Shown: piece by piece, positions 56,471 to 64,000 of the stretch
Position numbering within the stretch: position 1 is the first letter of the stretch
Layout: each line of letters opens with the position of its first letter
Origin: Adineta steineri
Taxonomy: Eukaryota > Rotifera > Eurotatoria > Adinetida > Adinetidae
Direction: 5' to 3'
DNA: 64,000 nt
Assembly (NCBI GenBank): GCA_905250115.1
Contig: CAJNOI010000212.1
Location: 1-64,000 of the forward strand
Program-made: the position numbers and the translations under genes
Notes under the pieces: generated by a model
What the model saw: the letters and a program-made list of their open reading frames with translations, nothing else
The model's database searches: none
Told to the model about the DNA's origin: nothing

Positions 56471-57653
56471 TCAGAGAATCTAACGACAAGAAAGAAAATA
56501 AATTTCTTACTATATTATCTATATAAGACACAGTTCGTATTTATTTTCATACAAATATATAATTTAATATATATTACACGGAATTTATGTATATACAAAA
56601 AATACAAATGCGAAATAACTCAGAAGTTTTAATCAGATTTAATGCTATTAGAAAAATAATAAAAAAGGTTTATCGAAACTCGTGTTTGAAATAGATGAGT
56701 ATTCGTTTTATCTTTTGTTTGAATCGTAAAAAACATGATAACTTCAAATAACATATTACTATTAATCTATTAAATTATCTTATTAAAGAAAAAAGTCAAA
56801 TATTTTTGATATCTCTAAATCGCATACATGCGTCATTTATTGTTCACTTTTCGAAGCATGATATACTTATAGATATAATTTTCAAGAGAAATAAGTAGTA
56901 TTTATTTGGCAATATATTAGTAATTAAGTAAAGAATTTATTGAAGATCGTTTCTTTGTTGTTTTTTTAAATAATTTGTGTACCATAGATAAATGGAGTGG
57001 CCTTTTCAAACATGACTCAGTTACTTCCAGATCATTATCAAGATTCTTAATAAATCTTAATCTTCATATTCTCAGTAAATATTTTACTGCGAGTTCCGTT
57101 AAAATCAGTTATACCATTTCTACTATAGTTAAGATTCATAATCTTATCAGTGCATAAATAAGAGCTAAAGTATACTTAAAAGATAGTTATATCTTAAAAT
57201 GACAATCTCTTTTTTTCTTTTATTCAATGTCTATTATAAGCATAAAAAAGAAATTTTTCTGTTGATCAGCTTTGTATCATCAACGATGTTTTTATTAAAA
57301 CATATATGCAATATATTTTATAATCATGAATATCGATCCATTGTTTCTATTCTTAATACAAAGAAGATGTATTTTAGCTAATAAAATAGACAATATTCTC
57401 GAAACGAAAACATTTGGTCAGCGAGTCTTTAGATTGAATTATTAAACGGTATATTCCGATAGAGATCGCTCTTACCTTAACATCTTACATTACTCATAAC
57501 GTTGATAAGCAAATATAGAAAGGTGAGATTGGTAGGAAGTAGCATATATGCTGCTTCCTTGCTCGTAACTCTATTTAAATGTAATAAAAAATAACAAAAT
57601 TCTCATTTTATTCGTTTTTAATTGTACTATTCTCACTCAACATTAGCATAATT
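56471..57653. other. Intergenic, divergent
   Basis: 1.2 kb between carbonic anhydrase copy 2 (-) and archaemetzincin (+). AT-rich. One 26-nt near-palindrome at 57534-57559 (separate entry). No gene supported. Confidence 0.4.
57534..57559. promoter_or_regulatory. Near-perfect palindrome upstream of archaemetzincin
   Basis: AGGAAGTAGCAT, a two-base centre, then ATGCTGCTTCCT: eleven of twelve arm positions pair. It lies about 95 bp upstream of the archaemetzincin ATG, in a promoter position. It could bind a dimeric factor or be a chance hairpin. Confidence 0.35.
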
Positions 57654-58739
57654 ATGAGCTTTACAATTCCCAGTAATGAACTGATTACCGATGCGCTTGG
57701 TGATATTTCTCAAGTCTGTTATATAAATTTTTTTTATTATGAAGAATCGATTCTTATTGTAGTTACCAGATGATATGAAAATGGCAGTGACAAATAGAAT
57801 TGAGAAGAGTTTTAAACCAATACCTCGACCTCGGAATGGTGACTGGTTAGCACAATATGAAGAAAGTGGACAAACTATGAAATCATTTCAGATAAATCTA
57901 TCAAAGGCTGTTCCTCATGGAACGTAAGTAAAATATTTTGGTATTTGTTTATAATGTTCGAAATTTTATTTTTTATAATAGTCATAATACAATCTATATT
58001 CAGCCAATCGGCAGTTTTGATCATCCAAGGTAGAAATAACTTGATTTATATATAACAAAATTGTCAAACTGTTATTTTCAGAGCTCCACCAGTTGATGTG
58101 ATTAATGAATTTGCTAGAGCATTTTTTTCTGGATGTGAAGTTGAATTATTACCAACTGTTGATTTTACTAATAATATGAAAAAACGAGATCGTGATGGAC
58201 AACCTCAATATTTAACGGGTGATATACATCATTATCTTTGTCAAACACGTTCAAAACGTGACTCGCGACGTGAACTTTTATGTGTTGCTGTAACTATGGC
58301 TGATATTTATCCTGAAGAAGATTGGAATTTTGTTTATGGACAAGCTTGTTTTGTTGAGCATGTTGGTGTGTATTCATTTGCACGTCTTGATCCATTATTT
58401 TATCGAGCAACTGCTGAAGAAATTCATCGAACTCCATTAACTGAACAACATAGTATTATCATACTTCGACGTTGCATAAAAATTATATTACATGAAGTTG
58501 GTCATATATTTGGTTTATATCATTGTATATATTATCTTTGTTTAATGAATGGTTTCAATAATGAAACGGAAATGGATTGGAAACCTTTACATTTATGCCC
58601 TGTATGTTTGCATAAACTTTATTCAACACTTCAATTTGATATTCGACATTTATATGCAACATTTGCAAACCTATGCGATACATACGGACTTGAAAAAGAA
58701 TGTAAATGGTATCGAAAACGTCTAGAATATCTTCAATAA
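57654..58739 (+). CDS. Archaemetzincin zinc metallopeptidase (AMZ2-like)
   Basis: Zinc aminopeptidase-like protein of the archaemetzincin family. Exons: 57654-57713, 57763-57923, 57982-58029 and 58082-58739. The catalytic motif ILHEVGHIFGLYHCIYYLCL is followed by MNGFNNETEMDWKPLHLCPVCLHKL. This gives the full HExxHxxGxxH + Cys/Met/CxxC signature specific to archaemetzincins (a second zinc bound by four Cys). Upstream regions IYIQPIGSFDHP and FARAFFSGCEVELLPTVDF fit AMZ proteins, and the length of about 308 residues is slightly shorter than human AMZ2. The first intron uses the less common donor GTCTGT; the phase is right and no better donor is available. Physiological substrate is not known. 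Confidence 0.92.
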
Positions 58740-59666
58740 ATTTGTATTTATTTTTTGACTAAATTACTGTGATATCTAATTTAAATAATAAATATTATCT
58801 AAGCAAGAAAAAAAGAAAATAGAGTAGTTTTATCGTATTAGTCAATTTAAATGCCAAAATTCTTGTTCGAAATATGCACTATATAATTGAAGACTCTTGA
58901 GCAACAAGTTTTTAATTTGTTTGTAAAATTCAGTGTTTCATGCTCGGAAATACGCAATATTGAATTCATTATTTTTCAAACTATTTTTGAAGATATATAC
59001 TCTATCAACATCAGTCGTGTATCCCAGACGTATTTGTTTATATTAGTCATTTTTGAAAGAAAAAGACTTAACAGAGAAATATTACGAATAAAGCTATTCA
59101 AAATTTTTTGTCTTACTTCGCTCTGCCATATTTATCGTATAGATTCAAGTGAGAAAATGTCAGGTGAGTAAAATAGAATGGGATTAAAGCAAATGATTTC
59201 TTTTAATGTTTTGATTCAAAACAAATTCGAATAGTTTATTCCCTTCATACACTATCAGAAATCTACTGATGGTTTTTCATTGACTTTAGTATTGTTTAGA
59301 ATCTTTCTGGAGTATTCTTGACAAGAATTAATCTAGTTCTTTCCGATAATTTATACAAATATGACTGTATTAATGTTGGTATCATTCCATTTTGATTTGT
59401 ATTTTTTCAAAATTTCTAATCCTTTTGACATAATATATTAGCAACAGCGACATCAATTACCGTGACTGTTTATATGAAAGGAGAATGGGAGGAATACATG
59501 GCGACATTGATGACGATATTTTATTTATCGTCTCTGTCGAGCTATAAAGGTAAAAACAAACGCATCAGTTATATAATCATTTACAAGGTTTGTTATCGTT
59601 CTAGAGAAGCAACATATTTCGTTATTTTTATTCTAAACAATTGTTATCAAGCTATTAAAAGCAGAT
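58740..59666. other. Intergenic
   Basis: 0.9 kb between archaemetzincin and selenoprotein W. Short frames near 58887 and 59462 show no motif; the second ends where the selenoprotein begins. I see nothing else. Confidence 0.4.
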
Positions 59667-60005
59667 ATGGTTAAAATACATGTTGTTTATTGTGGTGCCT
59701 GAGGTTATGGGAGCAAGTTTCGAAAGTTCAGCGATGAACTAAAGAAAGCTTGCTCCGACAACAAACTCGAAATTGTAAGTTATAATTCTTCTTTTGATTA
59801 TATTAATATTATTTAAATCATGAATAAATTCTAGTCCGGCGAGCCAACACCTGGCAAAAGCGGAGCTTTCGAGGTTACCGTCGACGAGAAATTAGTGCAT
59901 TCGAAAAAAGACGGTGATGGTTTTCCTGATACAGAGGAAAAAATGAATAAGATCGTGAAAGCCGTCGAGGAAGCGGTCGAGAAAGCGGCCGAGGAAGCTA
60001 AATAA
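59667..60005 (+). CDS. SELENOW: Selenoprotein W (TGA at 59700-59702 read as selenocysteine)
   Basis: Small thioredoxin-like redox protein. Exon 1 is 59667-59774 and exon 2 is 59835-60005, joined by a 60-nt GT-AG intron in phase 0. Exon 1 reads MVKIHVVYCGA, then in-frame TGA, then GYGSKFRKFSDELKKA, so the redox motif is C-x-x-U exactly as in animal SelW (VVYCGAUGY). Exon 2 reads SGEPTPGKSGAFEVTVDEKL, VHSKKDGDGFPDTEEKMNKI and VKAVEEAVEKAAEEAK, matching the family's GExTP, FEV, KLVHSKKxGDGF and DTExK motifs. Total length is 93 residues including Sec, normal for SelW. The open frame after the TGA, conserved family motifs on both sides and a 3' UTR SECIS candidate all argue for recoding and not for a stop. 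Codon use is richer in G/C-ending codons (GTC, GAG, GCG, GCC) than in neighbouring genes. Confidence 0.92.
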
Positions 60006-60051
60006 TCGAATGACACTAATATAATACATAATTATAAGATGAGCAATGTTG

Positions 60052-60111
60052 GTAAGTTAACTTTTGAAAATTAATCAAAAAAATAACGAAACAAATAATT
60101 TATTTTCTTAG
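60052..60111 (+). other. Predicted intron in the 3' UTR of selenoprotein W
   Basis: GTAAGTTAAC donor and TTTATTTTCTTAG acceptor, 60 nt, the standard size and sequence for introns here. It starts 47 bases after the stop codon, so the SECIS candidate would be in the next, purely non-coding exon. Confidence 0.6.
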
Positions 60112-60144
60112 AATGTTATCTCAAGATAATTGATCGAAACTGTC

Positions 60145-60204
60145 GGCTACCCAAATGATATGTTGTGTGATCAAATTTACAAAGTCCACAATATTGAACC
60201 AGCC
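60145..60204 (+). promoter_or_regulatory. Candidate SECIS element of selenoprotein W
   Basis: The quartet is TGAT at 60156-60159, preceded by A, opposite TGAA at 60195-60198; this fits the SECIS quartet UGAN/KGAW. Helix II pairs ATGTTGTG (60160-60167) with CACAATAT (60187-60194), eight pairs including one G-U, and can continue inward with GAT/GTC. AAA (60173-60175) sits at the 5' side of the apical loop, 13 nt above the quartet, as expected. Helix I can form from GGCT (60145-60148) and AGCC (60201-60204) below an internal loop. Position: 140 bp after the stop in genomic sequence, about 80 nt after splicing. This was folded by hand only. Confidence 0.75.
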
Positions 60205-60336
60205 ATTATCTATGATAGTTACATTTCAATTATTTATACGACATTACATTCACATTTCGGACTCCACTTCTTTTTTTTCTTTTCTAAAGTTCTATAAATT
60301 CATCAAAATAAAATATCCTTATGATGAACTAAGTAT

Positions 60337-61039
60337 CTAATGAATATCATAATACGTATTTGTCGTTGTATGTTTGATTGGTAAACGTTTTTTCTTTAAT
60401 TGATTACGAATAGTATTTAATTTTTCCATTTCATTACTATATGTTGAACGACGTACGAATGGATAGTGATGTTTTACATAGGAATTATGTGATTGATATC
60501 TATCGAATGGATAATGATCTTCAAGAAGTTCATTACGACGTCTAATAATATAAGTCATAAATAGAAAAAATTCAGTACCTATTTTGATCCCGTTGATAAA
60601 ACCTAGATTAAAAGTTTCGGTTTAAGAAATACAAAATATCGGATAAAATTTTACGTTGACATATTTTTGCAGGTAACGAACTTTCACAATTACAAGGAAT
60701 ATTATAAGAATATTCTTTAAGATAATATTTTGATTTCGATTCTTTAATTTCATTTCTAACATTTTCTTCTCTGTCATTAACTATATATTGTTGTTTTAAA
60801 AAATCTTTTTCACGACGATATACATCAGTCATATCACGTGTATGTTGATCATTCAATAGTACATAAGGATAATCAGTTATAGTATTAGTTTGCAAGTTCG
60901 ATATTTGTTGATTTTTTTCATCAATTTTATTATTCCTATGTGAACATTTATATTGAGGCGCATGTTGTTGATGTTGAATAGTTTGACTTATGATCTGTGG
61001 TGGGGATGATTGATCGTGATTATACGTGTTGGAATTCAT
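60337..61039 (-). CDS. Unknown protein, Asn/Gln/Tyr-rich
   Basis: I do not recognise this gene. A likely two-exon model is 61039-60633 joined to 60541-60337. The donor GTATTT and acceptor TATTATTAG join SDIL to RRNELLEDHYPFD in frame, giving about 203 residues. The N-terminal half is rich in Gln, Asn and His (QTIQHQQHAPQYKCSH). The middle has a charged stretch (DVYRREKDFLKQQY, REENVRNEIKESKSKY), possibly helical, and a short CNCESSLPAKIC motif. The C-terminal part is basic with HHYPFVRR and RNQLKKKRLP. No signal peptide, membrane helix or known domain. The 91-nt intron is longer than average; alternatively exon 1 alone ends at 60611. The gene is tail to tail with selenoprotein W. Confidence 0.5.
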
Positions 61040-61790
61040 TCTATTTCTATAAAGTAATTAAAAATAAACAATATATCCGATGAAAAGAAAAGCGCTCTCA
61101 TCAACATTTCATAAACATAGAGAATTTCATCGATATGTATCAATTAGAATTTCACTGTATGTTTTCATAATCTTTAACTAATATTTGATTTTATAGACTA
61201 ACTATCAATATATTATTCGAATGAAAATATAATATTTATCAAAATCTAATAACAAAACAAGTTCTCGTCTCATGAGATCAGAAGAGAACTTTTTGATTAT
61301 AGCAATAACAACCAAAGAAGAAGAAAAAACACAATGTAGTATTATATCGAAATCTATATTTAATCATGACATAACCTTATAAATCATTTCTCGACAAACT
61401 TCATTTGCAAATATTCTAGTAATATCATGTCTAACAGAAAAGTTTAATATCACCGGTAAAATATATTCTGTCTCGTTTGAATATACCCTTCTGATGAAAT
61501 GTCAGAATATAGTACTGCCATTGTCCTTTTATTCATCCGTTCATTTCATGACTTTAGAAATAATATCAAAGAATTTTTGTAGTGATATGGCAAGATTCCG
61601 GCGTGACTGATTGATTATAAATTTACATTTCAGTCATTCGATATCTTTCCATCTTACTCAATAATTAAACAATTTATTTAGACTAAAATATTTTAGTTTT
61701 TATTTTTATGATAAAATCAAGTTATAAACTAATTTTTTTTTGTTTCTAATATTTCTGTTTTTTTTTGTTCATTAAAAATTTCTTTAAAAT
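61040..61790. other. Intergenic
   Basis: 750 bp between the unknown gene and the 3' end of transketolase, both on the minus strand. AT-rich; nothing recognisable. Confidence 0.4.
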
Positions 61791-64000
61791 CTAAAGAAGT
61801 TTTTCAACTGCATTGGCAATATGTTCGGCATCAATACCATATTTGCTTAATAATTCAGCTGGTTTACCACTACGTGCAACTTCTTGTACTGCTAAATGTG
61901 CAATTTTAATATCGGTTTGATCAGCTAATGCGGCCATAACAGCTTCACCAAGACCACCTTCAAGATAATGATCTTCAACAATAAGAAGACGACCATGTGT
62001 TGCATTAACTGATTTAAGAATTGTATCTCGATCAATAGGTTTAACTGTAAATAAATCAATAATACGAACAGCTTTACCAAGACCTTTAAGTTTTTCGGAT
62101 GCTTTTACTGCTTCATGTAATGTAACACCACCAGCAACAATTGTACAAACATCAGCGGATGATTCAACAATAATCTTTACAAAATAAAAATAAAAATATT
62201 ATATGTAAAATAATATTATCTTTTTTTCTTACTTTTGCTTTTCCAATTTGAAAAACTTCATCATTCTTATATAAAATTGGAAAATTTGGTCGACTTGTAC
62301 GTATATAAACAGCTCCATCATAATTAGCTGCTAATTCAACAGCACGTTCAGCTGAAACGGCATCTGATGGATAAAAACAAACAATATGTGGAACTGTACG
62401 AAAGAAAGCAAAATCTTCAAGTGCCATCTGTGATGGACCATCTTCACCAATTGATACACCGGCATGTGAACCAATATATTTCACACGTGTAAATGATATA
62501 GCACCCATACGAATTTGATCAGCAGCACGTAAAAGAAAAGCGGCAAATGTATGAACAAATGAAATATAACGTTGACGTGTTGCAATTCCAATAGCAACTT
62601 GGACCATATTTTGTTCAGCAATATAACATTCAACAAAACGTTTTGGAAATGCATCCTATATATTAAATCAAATATTTAGTCTTAATCTTTTTTAGATATA
62701 ATATCTTACACGAAATTTGATTGAATAAGTTGAATTTTTGGTATCACCATCTAATCCGATAACATATTCACAAGCTTTACCTAATTTTTCAAGGGCAGTA
62801 CCATGTGCAAGACGTGTAGCTATTTCTTTTTTGCCATCATAGTTTGGTGGTGATGATAATTTAATTTCTTTATCCTTTTTAATTTCTGATACTTTAGCAA
62901 CAATTTTTGGAATTTGTGGTCGAACAAATGTTTCTTCATTGACTAATTTTTTTAATGTAGCAAGAATTTCAGGTGCTTTATCACCTAATGGTTTACCATG
63001 CCAATCTAATTCATTCTCAATACCTTTAAAACCAGCACCTTTAAATGTTTTTGCTAAAATACATGTTGGTTTATCTTTTATTTCAGATGCTTCTTTAAAT
63101 GCAGCAAGTAATTCATTAACATCTTGTCCATTGACAACAATTGCATGCCATCTAAAAGATATTTTTTATATGTAAAAACACAAGATTTAAGAGAAAAAAT
63201 TTGATTTCGTTACCCAAAAGCATCAACACGTTTTTGATATGTTTCCATGTGATGTTGTAGTGGAGCTGGATCACTTTGTCCAAGTCGATTAACATCAATA
63301 ATAGCACATAGATTGTCAAGTTTATAGAATGAAGCAAATGCGAATGATTCCCAAACACTACCTTCGGAAGTTTCACCTGACAAAAAAAAAGAAGAATATT
63401 ATTTTCAATCTTGTACTACAAGAAAAAATACTAACCATCACCAAGTACACAATAAACACGATAATCAGATTTATCGAAATATTTTCCAGCATATGCCATA
63501 CCACATGAAAAACCTAAACCTTGACCTAATGAACCGGTAGCTACATCAATAAAATTTAAACGCTAAGAAAAAAAAAGAAAATTTGTCATACAATAATCTA
63601 TATTAATAGAAAGTACATACAGGTGTTGGATGACCTTCTAAATCAGAATCAATTTTTCGTAAATTCTTAAGATCAGCTACTGGAAAAGCACCGGCTTCAG
63701 CCCAAGCAGCATACAAAATTGGAGCACAATGACCCTAAAATATTTACAAAAAAATCATCTTCTAAGAAAAATTCAATCTATTTTATTTTACTTTTGAAAG
63801 AACAAATCGATCAGCAGCTGGATTACGTGGATCCTTTGGATCATAATGCATAACATTAAAAAATAATACACTTATAATTTCAGCCATTGATGCACAACTT
63901 GTTGGATGACTATTTAAAAAATAATAATTTAATTGATAATTAGAAAAATCTTTGGAACTAACCCAGAATTTGATTCTTGTGTTGATTCAATACTATGGAT
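61791..64000 (-). CDS. TKT: Transketolase, lacking only the first residues
   Basis: Thiamine-diphosphate enzyme of the non-oxidative pentose phosphate pathway, cytosolic. Exons read from the right edge: [13 protein letters not shown] then [46 protein letters not shown] [51 protein letters not shown] (cofactor-binding region), [30 protein letters not shown] (catalytic Glu region), [20 protein letters not shown] and [14 protein letters not shown]. It ends in [33 protein letters not shown] and a stop at 61791. All motifs expected for an animal transketolase are present, and nearly the whole protein of about 620 residues lies in the window; roughly the first 20 residues are cut off. Introns are short and canonical. 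Confidence 0.95.

Noticed and set aside
59700..59702. TGA as an ordinary stop or pseudogene mutation
   Set aside because: The frame continues with SelW family motifs through a spliced exon, the position is exactly the Sec position of CxxU, and a SECIS candidate follows.
59831..60016. Minus-strand open frame of about 60 codons
   Set aside because: It is the complement of selenoprotein W exon 2 and has no protein features of its own.
1..64000. tRNA, rRNA or CRISPR arrays
   Set aside because: No T-arm/anticodon patterns, no conserved rRNA blocks and no regularly spaced repeats were found by eye on either strand.

Overview
The window looks like nuclear DNA of a small invertebrate, most probably a bdelloid rotifer. 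It is AT-rich and gene-dense. Coding sequence is split by many short introns (about 50-70 nt, GTAAG...TTTAG). The gene set is metazoan: Y14, eIF6, PHPT1, KCTD, LIM, receptor PTP, BICD, SPSB, ATRX, alpha-carbonic anhydrase, archaemetzincin, selenoprotein W and transketolase. The bdelloid assignment is inference from style and composition; there is no rRNA or mitochondrial marker here.

Layout. 1-1339 (-): 5' part of an RPUSD4-like pseudouridine synthase with a long N-terminal extension. 1605-5882 (-): two head-to-tail ecto-nucleotide pyrophosphatase/phosphodiesterase genes. 6195-10063 (+): compact run of RBM8A/Y14, eIF6, a divergent DHHC-type protein and PHPT1. 11894-12868 (+): KCTD protein. 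14166-15838 (-): three-LIM protein. 17455-23230 (+): receptor tyrosine phosphatase with one active and one decayed phosphatase domain. 24290-30272 (+): tandem array of SERHL-type alpha/beta hydrolases, broken by a 100-N assembly gap that hides at least part of a fourth copy. 30813-34994 (+): Bicaudal-D. 36397-37316 (+): SPRY/SOCS-box protein. 38315-41067 (+): cysteine-rich type II membrane protein. 42043-49886 (+): ATRX-like SNF2 remodeller. 52276-53685 (+): intronless glycosyltransferase-like gene. 53782-56470 (-): two alpha-carbonic anhydrases. 57654-58739 (+): archaemetzincin. 59667-60005 (+): selenoprotein W with an in-frame TGA and a good SECIS candidate in its 3' UTR. 60337-61039 (-): unknown gene. 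61791-64000 (-): transketolase, 5' end cut by the window edge.

Two themes stand out. First, the selenoprotein W gene would be lost or miscalled by ordinary gene finding, and its TGA, CxxU motif, 3' UTR intron and SECIS can all be read directly. Second, several introns far above the usual length hold small non-autonomous elements: hAT-like MITEs (two with exact 8-9 bp target duplications inside introns, a third between genes), fold-back elements, and a three-copy dispersed repeat shared by introns of the ENPP, BICD and ATRX genes. Local tandem duplication (ENPP x2, hydrolase x4, carbonic anhydrase x2) is the other main force shaping the locus. I saw no operon-like prokaryotic organisation, no CRISPR array, no tRNA or rRNA and no autonomous transposon ORF.
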